A stretch of 64,000 nucleotides of DNA from Ascidia mentula (GCA_947561715.1 OX387199.1:5461001-5525000); one strand, 5' to 3'. Positions 1 through 17,810 are shown, counted from the stretch's first letter. The notes: generated by a model not told the origin, from the sequence alone. Numbers and translations: made by a program.

Positions 1-546
1 GACAACTTTTTACGAACCAAAGCCAACGTTCTCAATGGATTTGGTCACTGACAACTTCTTCCTTTCCATGTTTGCAATCTTATGTTTTCTGCCACTGGGT
101 GTCGCGTCAATGTGCTACACATTAGCGGTAAGTATACACAAGTCACACTACTGAAAATCATCTAACATAAAAAGGGATTGCTCAAATGTTACTGCACATT
201 TTCAATGAACAATTCTACTATTATTTTACTTTGAAAATTTCAAATTTAAATAATATGTGGTAATGGTTCTTACTTGACAATCTATTTTTTTATTAATTGT
301 ATATGTTAATATATATATAATTATATCATGGATTAATTCAATTACTTCGGACAGGTGCGGCGATATTTGGCATTGAATGACAAGGACAACGCACTTCTAA
401 GTTCACTTAAGGCGAAGAAGTTGGCAGACACTGGTGTGATGTTTGGTATCACCGGTCTCGCTACTGCCATCGTCGTGTTAGTGGTCAAAGCCAACATGCC
501 CTACGCAGCTGTCGAATATGACTACTACCTGCCCGAGTACACCTAG
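1..546 (+). CDS. CD225/dispanin-family membrane protein, 3' end
   Basis: Two exons are visible, 1-127 (cut by the window edge, frame starting at base 2) and 355-546. The join is in phase 0, GCG|gtaagt to ttcggacag|GTG, and the stop is TAG at 544-546. The 105 visible residues contain one hydrophobic segment (residues 18-40, ILCFLPLGVASMCY), a short charged loop with KAKKLADTG, a second hydrophobic segment (GLATAIVVLVV) and a short tail rich in Tyr. The order helix, basic loop with A-KAKK, helix is the CD225 domain of dispanins (IFITM, PRRT2, SYNDIG1, TMEM91 group). These are small type II or hairpin membrane proteins of the plasma membrane, synapse or endosomes. The N-terminal cytoplasmic part lies outside the window, so the subfamily cannot be named. 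An AATAAA at 1024-1029 is a plausible poly(A) signal. Confidence 0.7.
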
Positions 547-3500
547 CGGCGGGTTAGGTGCCGTAATTAATGCGCTAGACGGCGCAACAGAGAGTTAAAA
601 ACGAGTCTGTTTGTGACGTGTTTTCGCGTTCGTTCCCAGCAATCGGATTTTGTGAAAACGTTGAAATAGCTCCTCAGTCACGGTTTAGGCAAGTGCATGA
701 AATTCGTTGCACAAGTTCAAAATAAGTCGATGACCACAATGTTTATACGCACCGCGCCTAACACCAATACTGCGATTCCAAGAGCAAAAATTTAAGAGAG
801 CAAAATGCAAACACAAACCTTTTCAACCAACTCGATTCCCAAACGGCGGAAATTATAAAACGTCATATCAAGTTTCAGCGGTCACCACTGTGTGAAATTT
901 TTGTTTTTGATCCTGTAAGTTTCACTCCTTGTCTACAAAATGCTTCCGATCACCACCAAATCAACCACGTCGTTCCCAGTCTGTTGTGTGTTTTTTTTTC
1001 TATGGCTAAAAGCCGGTTCCGTCAATAAAGCTTCCACAGGAAAGCGTATTGTTAAAATGTATGGTTATACGGAGTGATGATTTCATTACCAAATTCAACT
1101 GTTCAACTTCACCAGTTTGACTGGTCTAAATACCCTGTGACTTCAATACAGTACATTAAACAAAGTTTATCACATGGTTTCGCTTCAATGATGTATAGTT
1201 TGTATTGTAAATCCGTTGCGGTAGAGGATTATCGGCGAACCACTTCCGAAAGGTTGTAGTATCGAACACAACTGGGTGGTCCGGGATTTAATGCCAAACT
1301 AATAGATCAAACCTCTAAAAACACAGTGTTTTTTAAATTTATCTCCCAGTAAATATTTTTCCATTTTTACCACAGTAACAGTTAAATCGCAGCAGAATTT
1401 GCCCGAAGATAAACCAAATTCCAAGAGAATCACACCTGAGAATATGAGCAGGATCAAAGGTGTTATTAGTATAATTGTGCGAGAACCCTGACCAACATTT
1501 TTGATTTGACATAATCATTTTTCTTCATTCAAACAACTATCGATAATTCGAGCACGCCATACTCGTTAGCCTATACTCGAACTAAACAGACAGTATCCAT
1601 GTCATTATAACGACGACAAACCAACCCCGCATCACCATATATACGAAACGCCTCATTATGGGCACAATGCAAGGGTATATTTACACAATGTCATCCGTTT
1701 AATGTGACAAAACACTCTAATGCACGTGCCATTTGTCAAGGTCACCTTGACCGATTGGTATCAAGCGCACAGGATAAGATAAGACATCGTTATGTTTACG
1801 GAAGTTTCGCCAATCAAATAACAAGGCTTCTTCGGATTATAGCGGCACGCTTCTCCGTAACAACGATAAGATCTGGATGATCTTATTATGACTGTTTGCT
1901 TTGTCCTTGTCGCTGCGACGGGTGACGTCACAATTTACGGTGACTCACAGAATGCGGTGGAGGATGCAGAAAAATGTCTATGTTGTTAACTGTTTACCCT
2001 GAAGAAGCCTAGCTGGATAACAGGCAAAACATTGATGAATACAAGTTCGTCTTAATGTGACAGAAGAACAGACTATCAAAATATTATTCGCCTGGCAGCA
2101 ACAGAAACATTATAGTTGTTAACTGTCATCGGATTCCAAAAAGCGTAAACAGTTTTTCATTCCGCTAGAACAGACATCGTAGCAGCGTTTTAACCTCACA
2201 TTTTTCTACTTACTTGGAGAGCGAGACATGGTGGATTTTGGTACGAAACTTACTGACACAACATGGTCAGTGCAGCAACTAGTTGAATGGAATTTACTTT
2301 TGTCCAGTAAGTTTGACGTGAGTGAAATTTTACGCAAAATCTTTTTAACGACGTTACAAAACATTTAATAAAATCAGTTTTAAAAACATTTAAATTTTTG
2401 TAACACTTGCGTTTAAGCATTTGAAAAATGAACAACAAAACGGTTGCATAAAAAAAAAGATGAAAAGATACATTTCCGCCCAATACCCAGATGTATAGAT
2501 GAAACGGTGATTGAGTATAAAACAAATGTGCGCAGTTGGTATAAAAATGACAGACAGGTATCAAAAATTGCAATTTTTCGGTAAGCAGCTTTGTAATTGG
2601 TTTCCTCACAACCACAGCTCCCTCATGCTGTCACGACAAGAAAGTATGTGATATATTACCTGGGCAAGTCGTGATGCCACAAAACAAACACCAGCACCTC
2701 GTGTTTGCTCAGTGCAGCCTGTTTTGATACGGTAGCAACCAAGCGACTTTGTAGCTAACACAAGTATTCGCAACCCTGGCACTCTCGATAGCGATTTTAA
2801 TCACGACCCCAGGCGCCCCATGACGTAAGCGGGGTTTGCTTCTCTCGCGGAATCGGTAGCCGTGCCAGGGGAAATTGAAGTTTCTTTGATAAGATCGGTT
2901 TTAATATCGTTTTTCTGCTTGTAAAGTTTATATCCCTGTGATTATTAAAATTTTAGGGTACTCGCTTTCATCCTGACGTCATTACTATACCGCGGTTGCA
3001 TTCTCAAACCATCACGCGCTGAGTGGAATTTGGCGTCGCAAAATAATGGCGTTGCATCATCGAAAAACGCCGCGGAAATCAAAATAGAGGAAGAGCATCA
3101 AACAGAGCGACACCAATAATTGCTCCTAAATAAATTTCCTGTTCCCCATTCGCGTTCAAAAGCTTCAGAAGCCGAAAGATGAGAAGGAGAACGTTCCACG
3201 CGTCACGATTTGTGGCAGCGGTTATGCTATCGCGCGTCCGGGGAGCTTTGGTCAGCTCGTCGCATTGGCCAGGAATGCCAACCTTGTCAAAACAAGTTTT
3301 TTCGCGTTGGATTGCGCTCATCCGACATGGCACGCGACGACTTTTCACAATATCGTTTTTTCGTTTTTTTGTGTTGTTTTAGCAAGGGGGGTGTGTAAAA
3401 TATCATGCAGCTTTTGCCAGACGCCAGGAAACCCGTTCTTACTTCGCCGGGAACAAGAGATTGGTAGCTCGCAACACTTCTGTTGTATAATGTAATGTAA

Positions 3501-4259
3501 GAACGAGATACACGTTTGGTCGAAAACTTTCGTGACAATGGGCAAGGGTGTTTTTCTGTTCTTTTGCGCGTAAACTCTGTCCAAAATGGCGTTAAGTGCA
3601 AGAAAAAAAGATATCAGAATTGCGAACACGTCCCCCAAGTAGAAAACTTAAAAGCACGTTATTTTTCAGGGTTGCCAATTTTTTGCCAAGAAAATGATTC
3701 GAAAATGGGCAAAAATATCGAAAGATATCCATGAAAAAAAAAGAAAAAATACATTTTACACAAGCAGGGCAACAGTCAACAGAGCGGTACAAAGGACATA
3801 TTGCATACTGCATCCATACTATACAAGCGTGAAAGAGTCGTATGGCAACGTCACGATTTACCATCCATTCTTAATTTCGAAAGTTGGGAACTCCATGGTG
3901 TTCCAACTTTGTGTTGTTTCGCACACTCGGATTCAAACGTCTTACAAAAAACAGTCGGGTCTTGATCAACATACCTCAGCACAAGTCTGCATAAGCCCTT
4001 CTCGTTTATTTCAGTTATGTTCCCCCAGTGATGATAAACGAGACAGGGATAATGTCTCACAAAAAAAAGAACAACATTTTTTCAAATCACAAGAGAAAAA
4101 CTGGCCACGGCTTAAAAAGGGGAGAAATGTAAGGACAGTGGTCATTTTAGACAACAGGTTGCCGTAAATCAAAAACCTTTTGACTTAAGAGAGTGATTTT
4201 GATAGAAAGAACAATAATGACGTTTTGCTGTTGGTGTTGCAGGTGCCCAAAAACCAACT
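547..4259. other. Intergenic region, no supported gene
   Basis: This stretch lies between the dispanin gene and the C13-like gene. It starts with the dispanin 3'UTR, with AATAAA at 1024-1029. The short open frames on both strands between 3079 and 4167 overlap one another, have no splice or family support and look like chance frames. A possible degenerate hammerhead-ribozyme core at about 1999-2030 is listed separately. Confidence 0.6.
1999..2030 (+). ncRNA. Possible degenerate hammerhead-ribozyme core
   Basis: The order CTGAAGA (positions 3 to 9 of the hammerhead core, where position 7 is free), GCCT at 2007-2010, AGGC at 2022-2025 and AAAAC at 2026-2030 fits a hammerhead core with a 4-bp stem II. 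The invariant G12 has become A (AAAAC instead of GAAAC). I could not find a convincing stem I partner or cleavage triplet, so this may be a decayed copy or coincidence. It is listed because better copies occur in the CHD introns. Confidence 0.3.
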
Positions 4260-7200
4260 ATGTATTTTAAAACCTTAACCCTGTGGATTTACTTTTTGTG
4301 TTTGGCCCTCTGTTCACAACAATCCATCGCCGGACCGGCAAGAGAACGAAGCTTGACCAATAACACCGACCCTAACTCAAACTCCCACGATGCTACAAGA
4401 AATTTTGGTTGGACATCAGAAAACGGTGCCAACCGTTTGCGGGGAACCAGCAACAGAAACACGGGGCAATCGAACAACAGCCCGAGGACGAACGTGCGAC
4501 AAAACGTGCCTATCAGATTCAACAACGCGTTGTCAGTGAACAGGCCTGCATCTTCCAAGACCTTCGTTACGTGGTTGGCTGCTTACATACAGGTACAAAT
4601 ATACAAATGTAAGTAAAACGTTTTGACGAACCTTGGGAGTCTATTGTTTCATGTAACTTTAGATGATAAAACAAACCTATGTGAGGATATATTTATTAAG
4701 TCAGTAGTGAAATGCAAATGTTTTGTCTATCTATTTGAACACATGAAGACAATTTTAATCACCTTTAAAATTTCGTGTACCTTAAATCCAAAACACTAAT
4801 CCTATTTAGGTATTGATACGACAACTTTGTAAAAGATATTGCTTTTCAAAACAGGCCTATATGTTGGGAATCAACTGCAGTACAATAAGACCCAAGTTTA
4901 CAAGTGAGTCTCGGTGTGAGAGTTTGAAGCAAGTACCTTTTGAACAAATGAGGCTCTATGCAACACCCCGGAGTGTCAATACAGTCTATTCAGTGGTGAG
5001 TGGTCATACTTTCTTTACAACTTTTACAAGGTAAAATATATGGAAATGTGCAAAAGCAATATCCTAGAATAAATAAGTACCATGTAGGTCAAGAAGACAA
5101 ATTGAAACGACATATATAGCGTTTTGTCCTGAAATTTGTTGTTATGACATCAATACGTACTTTATTTGCAGGCAATTCCAGAAGGAAAACTACGTGACCA
5201 CAGTTCACATCAATCAGTGGCAGTCGTGGATCCTTTTCCAACAGCAAGCTTTGGGCATCTTGTTTTGGTGTTTTACGTTGATTCTTTGAGCAAAGCAAAG
5301 TGCCATTTGAGAAAAGGAGTATACTTTGGTAATCATTTAGACTTAAATCCAGTGTTGTGTTTGAACTTTGTTGTTTGTTTGTTTAAACCACAACAAAAAC
5401 TTATAGGGGTTCTAGAGAATAAATCGAATTTTATTTAATCACGACGTAACAAATGTGAAAAAACAGAAACCTCAGGTTTATGAGATTTCATTGCTTGTTC
5501 AGACTCATTGTGCCTCACCCAAGCTCGCCGTAGCAGGTGCAGGAATCACCATCGACTACAGCTGTCTTCTGAACAACTTTCACGGAGATGTGAAATAAAC
5601 TTTATTCCAACTGTTTACGACCACACACAAGAACCCATTGGTAAAAGTTCTACTTAATGCAATAACACGAAACTGCTTTTCACATAAAACCTAATACATA
5701 TATTTGGCAAAAATATAAATGAATACAATGCAAAACCTTTTAGCTAAAACGTAGCCTACAACAAATGCACGAAGTTTTACATAAATAGATTAACTACCCT
5801 TACAAATGATGCAAAATATTTCTTTGGACTTGGTCAATTACTTGATATTTACACCAGCTTAGACGGTCACGGTCTGAATTTTCATCCCTAGGTCAAAAAC
5901 GCAACCAAGTATTGGAATGTCTTCCTTACATTGCTGGTTTCGGACCTTGCCCTAAACAAGTGCGCACAAGTTCACAAATCAATCCAGACTGTGAATTGGT
6001 GGCAAACTCGAAACGATGCTATGAAACGGTTGGTAAACCATTATTTCACCAAGAACAATTATCAAAATACGGATAAATGTCAACAAAACAATACGCAATT
6101 CAAAAATGGCGCCAAATTCGGGTAACCCCCGGTTTGGCATAGAAATCATAAAACGCTGCAAATTTTAACGAATAACAATTTTATTTAAATTTAAAATTCA
6201 ACGAGCAATTTGAAAGATAAAACCACTTGTGACTCGGTCAAAACTTAATTTTTGAAAAGAAAAATATCTAAGTTGAATACTAAATGTTAGTTCTTATTAC
6301 AGGGAACTTCAGCACCTGTGGTTCAACCCCGTCTGTGTGAATTTTATGAATTGTGCGACCACGCTGTGACATTGTTCGGTGGTTGGAATGACGACACAAT
6401 GGTAACACGTCACGAGGACAACCTTCAACGATTTTATGACATGCTGAGGAACAACGGTTTTTCAAAAAGCAAAATCCAAGTATTTTACAATGGAAACGGA
6501 AATGTACCGCGTAAGTTGCTTAATGTTTTGCTCAAACTCCAGATGAGTAAGATTTACTTCATACAATGTATGAAAGGTATTTTGGCAGAAGTTATTATTT
6601 CCCTAAACCCATTTTGTCGTGTTCATAACCACTCATGTATTTTGTGCAAAAAGTCCGCAATCATTTTCATTTTAATATAATTTTATCAGTGAATGAACCG
6701 TATCACCACGGCTTGCCCGCCAGCAATAAGAACACCCTGCGAAATCACGTGACCAGTTTGTGCCGAACAGCTCTGTGCGTTGATTCGCTCGTGCTTTATT
6801 TGAATGGACCAACCACGTCCGATGGTTCCATGTTGTTGTGGGACACGAACGGAGATGGGGAGGTGGGGATTCCCCGTTTTATCAGCAATTTATGTAATAC
6901 AACTTATGCCAGGAAACATTTTTTCTGTCTATATTCAAATCGAGTCCTCATAAAAGTCCCTATAAGAATTACGCGCTCCGTTTTGTTTCAAATGTATCAA
7001 ATCCTTTGTTTTGCAACACATAGTTTTATTCCATACTTTTTCAGGCGCAAACTTCTGAAAAATACACAACGGATGAACTCCTCAATGACGTAGCAGACTG
7101 TCAAGCGAATAACGTGTTTATCTTCGCCGACCAGAGTTATTCTGGAAGGCTTACAACGCGATTAAGACAGAAATCTAATTCCCCACAATATCCACACGAA

Positions 7201-7750
7201 GATGATTCGTGGAACAACGTCGTGCTGCTCACCAGTGGGGGGGAATATGATTATTCATGGAGAGATGAAATAAGTCGCCACTGGAGCAGATTGTCACCCC
7301 TGTACCCAGTCTCTTGGGCTTATGACGTAAGGGAACATAACGTGACGTAATAGTATTATGATTTATCAGAAGCATGTTTTATTGTATCTTATTGTTTTTA
7401 CTTAAGTTACTACCTCGTGTTGATTACTCTCTTATGCGACTTAGATTGTGAATAAAAAAACTCAAAGCAGCTAAAAAAGACCCAAGGCAACTAAAAGTAT
7501 TTTACTTTGAAATTGAAAGTAAAAAGTTTATTGTTCGCAGGCTCTTGGTTACTGGAGAAACCAAGCGATTCTCACATCACCGACTCGCGCGCAGGATTTG
7601 ACTTTGTATGGAGCTCCCATTGAACAAGGCCAACCTGTCCTGGCTGAGAACTGGCCTGAGTTAAAGAGAAAATACATGGGTTGCCAGAAACTCCCCCCAG
7701 GCGAATGGTTTTTGGATTTTAGTGATTTGTACTTACCAGCACAAGAATAA
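4260..7750 (+). CDS. Secreted C13 (legumain/GPI8-like) fold protein, probably catalytically inactive
   Basis: Nine exons join in frame: 4260-4592, 4810-4995, 5172-5328, 5503-5640, 5892-6028, 6303-6510, 6690-6862, 7045-7326 and 7541-7750, giving 607 residues. Residues 1-25 form a signal peptide (MYFKTLTLWIYFLCLALCSQ). A low-complexity N/R/S-rich stretch follows, then a Cys-containing domain. The C-terminal 250 residues have the layout of a peptidase C13 domain: a first strand (HAVTLFGGW) and helix, IQVFYNGNG, then SLVLYLNGP where active members have the catalytic His, and VFIFADQSYSG where they have the catalytic Cys. Neither His nor Cys is present at these points, so a pseudoenzyme is inferred. 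The exon 5 donor (ACG|GTTGGT) is weak; GTTG|GTAAAC with an acceptor 8 bp inside exon 6 also keeps the frame. AATAAA lies at 8157-8162. Family assignment is from motif order only. Confidence 0.72.
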
Positions 7751-8788
7751 GCTTTTGGCGGAGATTATTTATAACATGAACTATGGCGAGAAGGAATAAT
7801 GGTTTTTCTTTGAACAATATTCATGAATTGGCTCCTGTGGTTTACAACTTTTAATCCCAAAATGTTTCAAAAGTGTGTTTTTTTGGCGGAGTTTTGTCGT
7901 GTTAGAGGAGAAGTTTTTTTGTTTGTTTTGAACTGCGGCGCCCACAAACATTCCCTTTTGTAGATCATTGTACATATAAGAGTGACTGTATTCCTGCGAA
8001 TTGAACACTAAATTAAAAAAAGAATAATTAACAAAAAATGGAGAAATTTAAACTTACTTTGATGTTTATACACAAAAACTAGAGATTTTTCGCGTTGCGC
8101 CCTTCTTCACTATTTCGTCAGTTATGTGTTGACTTTGTGTTTGAGTTCTAGTTCTCAATAAAAGGCAGAAAGACCATTGCAATCTCTATTGTTATTCACT
8201 TCATTCAAGCACATCTTTCCAATGCAATATAATAATGTATTGTTGCCTATTGGCAGTTCATTGCATTTTATACCCTACACAGACACACATATTGCACAGC
8301 GCGATGGATTAACAGAAACTTGACGTAAATTCCAGATTATCTTTCAAACGAGCACCTACAACACAAAAATCAAAATGAGCAAAGATGCATATTGATGGGT
8401 AGTTCCAAAATGGTGCGTCACGACACATTACAGTGCGTGGACTTAATGTTGTTAGGCCGTAGCAAGCTTACTTGGAGGCTTTTCTAAAAAAAATTTCCAA
8501 AGCAAAATGCATGAACTTTCAGCTACTGCAGTGATAAAAAATATCGTGTTACGCAAAACTGTATAAAATTTTGTCAGATATGAGTGCGTCCCCGGTTCAC
8601 GAAATTTGGGAACACCTGGTTTAAATTATCACTGATACCAATGTAGTTTTGTTGTTTAAACTTTTCCTTTGCACATCATGCTATGTTACGATTATTTTAA
8701 TATACCAATTCATTGTCAGTTTGCTCGCAAAATGGAGAAACATCCATTGCAACTCATAAGAAAGAAAATGGCTCACCCTCTGCAACAG
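7751..8788. other. Convergent 3' intergenic region
   Basis: This lies between the stop codons of the + strand C13-like gene and the - strand CSL gene. It holds the 3'UTR of the former with AATAAA at 8157-8162. No gene or clear repeat is seen. Confidence 0.6.
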
Positions 8789-13007
<4,219 letters not shown>

Positions 13008-13926
13008 GGTGAGGTTCTGTATATAGAGGTTTATGCTAATTACAGTTTTTATGAATAGAAGAAACACCATCCGCAATCATTTGGGTCTTTTACATATAAC
13101 TGGCTATATAGCCTACTATACCATGTAGAATTTGCATGAAATTCACTTTAACGCTTTCACCTTAATCTATTATTTTCAAATGTTTTGCCTCAGATTTTAC
13201 ACTCCAATATACAAAACATACAAATAAATTAAACTTAAATTTACCAACAGTTCCGATGTCTGGTCCATTTTCGCTGTTTCTTCTTCTCTATTGCGATTCC
13301 CTGCAGAAAGATAAACGCTATCAACGTGGGCTGGCTATGTTAGTCTATTGCGATCGTCAGTTGTGTGACTGTCGCCAAAAATTATTTTCATCCGAATTAG
13401 TTTGCACACCAGCGTGTCGATATACACGACTGGTAAACATCTGACACACTCTTTATGTTACAGAGGCCGCGAAATGTTTTTCACGGGTAAATAGTGGCCA
13501 AGTGTAAATACGAGGGGGGAAAATTGCCAGTTCGTGTGTCTCATCAGGCCAAGAACGTATAAAACAAAAATATAACCCTATGTTAAGTCGGGATTATCCC
13601 AATAACATTTTATGTAGGACCAATACACATTGAACTCACTTACACAAAATATATCATACATAGCACCTTTGTTAAACTTGAATGATCATGACGCGTATTT
13701 CAGGTATTGCAATTGAATGTTTAAATAGCCAACGTTTTAACAACCAGTTAATAAATCTGGAAGAATCAATTAATAGTTCCATTCTGCACATCAAATACAT
13801 GCATGTTCAGAGAAAACACATGTGGCGTTTACAGCTTCCTGCATGGGGTGGCGTTGTCGTATTTTTAAGGGCTTGCGTATAAATTTATAACCTACGATTT
13901 TGAAATTTATCTGCTGTTTTTCCTAC

Positions 13927-14335
13927 CTTGGGCATTACTTTGAACCACATTATCCTTGTCGACAACAGTTGTACTGCTACAAACAACCGACGTGATATCG
14001 GTTTCGGGAAAGTCCCGTACAGCAGCCCTGCTCTCCTGATCAAGGACGGGATGTGGGGTCTCCAAAAACCTCCCGGACGTAACCGGCACCTCTCCATTGC
14101 ATGGTGATGGGAGAGCCCGGACCCAGGCCACAGTAGGGTCATCGCGTTCCGGCACGTCGTACATTGAGTAGTGTTGTAGGGGGGTAGGGGGTGCCATATT
14201 GGACCCAACGTCGGTCTGAAGTGGGAAGTGGGGCAAAGGGGTCGTGGGTCCCATGGGTGGGAGGAAGAGGTCTGACATTGCGAGAAAGAGGTCACACTTT
14301 TTCTGGGAATAAACTGCAATGTCCTGGTCACTCAC
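13927..14335 (-). CDS. Possible upstream coding exon of CSL, frame uncertain
   Basis: The minus-strand segment from 14335 ends at a good donor (CCCAAG|GTAGGA, exon end 13927). It has two long overlapping frames. The frame from ATG 14335 looks protein-like, with a proline-rich start (LFLPPMGPTTPLPHF) and acidic, Ser/Thr-rich content, but leaves the exon in phase 1. The next exon acceptor (atatacag|AAC at 13016) accepts only phase 0. The frame from ATG 14331 leaves in phase 0 and would join, but has an unnatural His/Trp/Cys/Arg-rich composition. A missed micro-exon, a 5'UTR exon read by chance, or a base error could explain this. A protein starting at 13007 needs none of it. Confidence 0.35.
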
Positions 14336-17300
14336 TTATTTCTCACTTTTAACCATACCAGGAATACATAAACTGCTGTACATTCACCTAAAAACAGAGA
14401 GGATATCCTAAAATGAAAAAAAGTTTCCACATAATGTCATTCAAACATAAAAAATTCGACAATGTGGCTTCAATCTTGCACAGCAAGTAACTTAGCATAA
14501 GATTTTTGATAAAATCTCTTTACACGTAAACTGATTTCCCTTTTGTTAATTTCAGCCCATAAACAATTCCTGTTCGAATCCAGACTGGTTATGTGGTACT
14601 GCTGACTGTTCCTTGCTTCAACACAAATCAATGAATGACGATCACAAAGGTAGTCACCTGGTATTCCAGAATTGAGAGACAATGGGTTCGCGATTACGGA
14701 AAGTGTCTGGAGGCGCGGGCACACGGTATGGCTGGCAAAACGTATTCTATTACCTGTTTGTTATCACAGAGCCACGCGAACTACAATGCACAGATCGCAG
14801 GGTTAGGAAAACTTACACACACAATGACCTGTTCGGGAAATTTAATATCACAAGCGTGCCATTGTTTCGCCATTATTACGCAGTAATTATGCCTGTGATG
14901 TCATAACGTCTCGATACAATGTTTAATTTAATGGTTCAGTTGCAAATTTTAAAATCGGATGTAACCTTTCCTCAAACAATTGCTTGAAAGCTGTTTAAAC
15001 AGCTCTGGACAAATGCACAAACCCCGAACGTTTTGACAGATTAATTTGTTTTTTTGGCGAAGGGTAACCGTTGTTCGGAAAAGTATTGATTCCGTTTTGC
15101 CTAAGTTAAGTGATATAGGTATGCTGCTTCTCCCAGCGTAAGTCCATAGTCAAAGTTTTGTTCAATGAGGGCCGGTCGTTATCGACTGGCTGCTGTGTTT
15201 AATCAGGCACTACAGAGTAGGTCATCCAGCGCATCATAAGCTCTGCTTACGACTATATGATACGAGGCTGAGGATTTGTACCAGGTTTGAAGTTAGTCAT
15301 TTGTGAAAATACTTCCATGATCTAACAGTAAGAGGTGTTTGCTTACGGCGCAACCCAAACCTAACCCACCCAATTACATAACGCAAGCTGTCCCAGTAAC
15401 AGCTGGAATTGAAAGCAGGTTAGTTTGACTTTGCTTGTGTTACAGAGTTGAGTAAATTGCAGTTTGTGTAAGCTGAGCGTACCAAAAGCAACAGGAAATT
15501 CGGTCGTTAATCAAGGTACAGATTGCAATGCACATGCGCACTGCACGGTGTGCTTTGATACTATGACAAGGACGTGTAGCACACCAGGCCTAAGTGTAGT
15601 TTTTAGTTGGTTTGGTACAATGAATGAGACCTCATTTTAAACCTGTGTTAATCGTGAGTACAATTTTATTGTGTTATTGGGAGGCAAGCAACGCGTGACT
15701 TAAATTAATTAACATGGCATTTTGCCCGTTTTGATGTGAATGCCTGTTTGCTACATTTAGTTCATTTGCAATAACCGTGAACTGCTTTTTAAGCAATTTC
15801 CCCGTTAACAATTTAATCACCTTGGCGTAGAAGGTGTTTGTTAACCCCACCGGTGTTGTACAGTGTGTTTACTTAAACTTTCAACACAAAGCGGGTATTT
15901 ACTTTGCCAGGGTGATCGACCGAGTTAAAGTTTTGTTAAGTTATTACGGTGCTGAGGAGTTTGGCGAGTGCCCAAATGTGGGTGAATAATTAACACATAC
16001 TTAACCAGATAAATGGCCAAGACAACTTTTGCGAAGTAAAACAACTTCGATTTTTAATTTCGACAGTGGTCCTTTCCGGCGTGACGCAATGTATCATGCG
16101 ACTTTCTTCTACGTTAGCAAATCGTGACGTCACGTACGCAGGAAGCAATTTCCGCTTGCAGACAGTTATGTGCATCAGTACAAACACAGTACGCTGTTGG
16201 TTTTAACAGCAACAAGATGTACAAACAGGCAGGGGCTAATAAAAGATGTTGAATATTTGTTCGACTTGTTGATATCCGGTGAAAGCTAGCGAGAAGAAAA
16301 AAGTCGCGCTTAACTTGAAAGGCAGTCAAGCGTCAACTTGTTCCAGCAAGAAATCCCAGTCATGCCACGCGCTTGACTGAATGTTAAGTTTCGTTTGACC
16401 CTTGAGATTACTGTGGTGGTAAGTATGATAACGTCAACTTAATAAGTTTTGAGTTAGCGCAGAGCAGTGTAGAAGGAAATACCAGTTGGTCTCTGAGGTT
16501 TAGAAGTCGGATTGTTTTAACAATCACAACAATAAAGTTTCTGTAATCAACAATCATCATATTGTTATTAAAGGTTCGGACACATATTCAATATGACAAG
16601 CAGATAATTGTAGACTTAGTATATAGTAATACAGCTTAGAGATTTGGTGCTGAGCGCGTTGAAAGATACACTTGTTTTGTTGTCATCTAGTAAACTTCAA
16701 GCGAACTGTCGTAAATGGCTGCGGGCTACAGTTGTAAACGATTTGCGCAGTGTAGCCCAATGGTGTCTGTGCGACTGTCTAGTCAGCGTATGTAAGTGAA
16801 TTGCTTCAAAACAAAAACGCAGAAAGTGTAAAAACGTAGTTGATTTGAAGAACAATTCTGAGTTTTCGAGTCGTGACAAATTGATCATAAACGATTGAGA
16901 GTGCTGGTGCTGTTTTTGGTGGAGGAAAGGTTTTGTCTTACGTTACGTACAACTGAGGCAGTTGTCGACGTGGAACCGAGAATAAGGACTGAGACTTGAG
17001 ATGGAATGCGATTTACTTTCAAATTTTACAATGGTGACGTATTTTAGACGATATGTGAGAATGACAAACAAATGATGTTGGCAAAAACGGAAAAAAAGGC
17101 TTGTATTTAACATTATTTGATCTAAAAAGATAACGAAACTAAGAACGCCTGTGGCTAAAACGGTTAAATGTGGCCTAAAAATAAAGACATCTGGTCTCAC
17201 ATAAGGATTAAAATGCTCGTAAGACGCCGATAATAAGAACGTATGGTTACCATGTGTATTACTATGACAAGCAAGTATATCAAGCGTGGGAAAGTATGCA

Positions 17301-17810
17301 GCAGTTATTACCAAATAGTTAAGTTTTCTGAGAAATTCGCAACGTCGCAATCAAAGCAACGTCGCGGATCGGTAAACAATCGCGCTGTTTTATTATGACG
17401 TCACACATAGCGCGAGCGTGACGAGGGGTTTAGAGAATGCCACATCGTACGGAAGGATGACTCTAGGGGCCTATTCAGCACAAGTTTACCCACAGAAAAG
17501 GCGAACGCGACCACATGGGACAATGCCTTGAGGGAATCTCGAGGGTTTTCAAAATTTTCGTTTTCTAGCCGATTGTCATTTACTAAATCTTGTGGCCTCG
17601 TTTTGTGGTGCCACAGGAAAGTGTTGGTTCGAGGAGTTTGTATTCACCAATGTCTTTTTATCAGGTTGTAATCAGTCGACCCTTTAACTTGTAAAACGTT
17701 TGTTGTTTAGTTTTTTCCACGTGTCTTGACTTTTTAACTTTTGGTGTTAGTGTAGGGATATTTCTTTCATACAAACTGGCTGTTAGTGAATCGAATATTA
17801 AAAGTTGTCT
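14336..17810. other. Intergenic region between divergent CSL and four-helix membrane protein genes
   Basis: No coding segment with splice or family support was found on either strand. The short open frames at 14470-14906, 15990-16329 and 16697-17350 lack recognisable motifs. The region should hold the 5' control DNA of both flanking genes, but I could not assign specific sites. Confidence 0.5.

Noticed and set aside
3079..4167. Several 70-157 codon frames on both strands
   Set aside because: They overlap one another, have no recognisable motif and no frame-consistent splice partners.
4409..4612. Alternative frame over exon 1 of the C13-like gene
   Set aside because: It lacks the signal peptide and does not join the next exon in frame, while the chosen frame does.
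13538..13560. CTGATGAG followed by ACGAAC on the minus strand, hammerhead-like
   Set aside because: There is no room for stem II, no GAAAC, and no stem I pairing or cleavage triplet in place.
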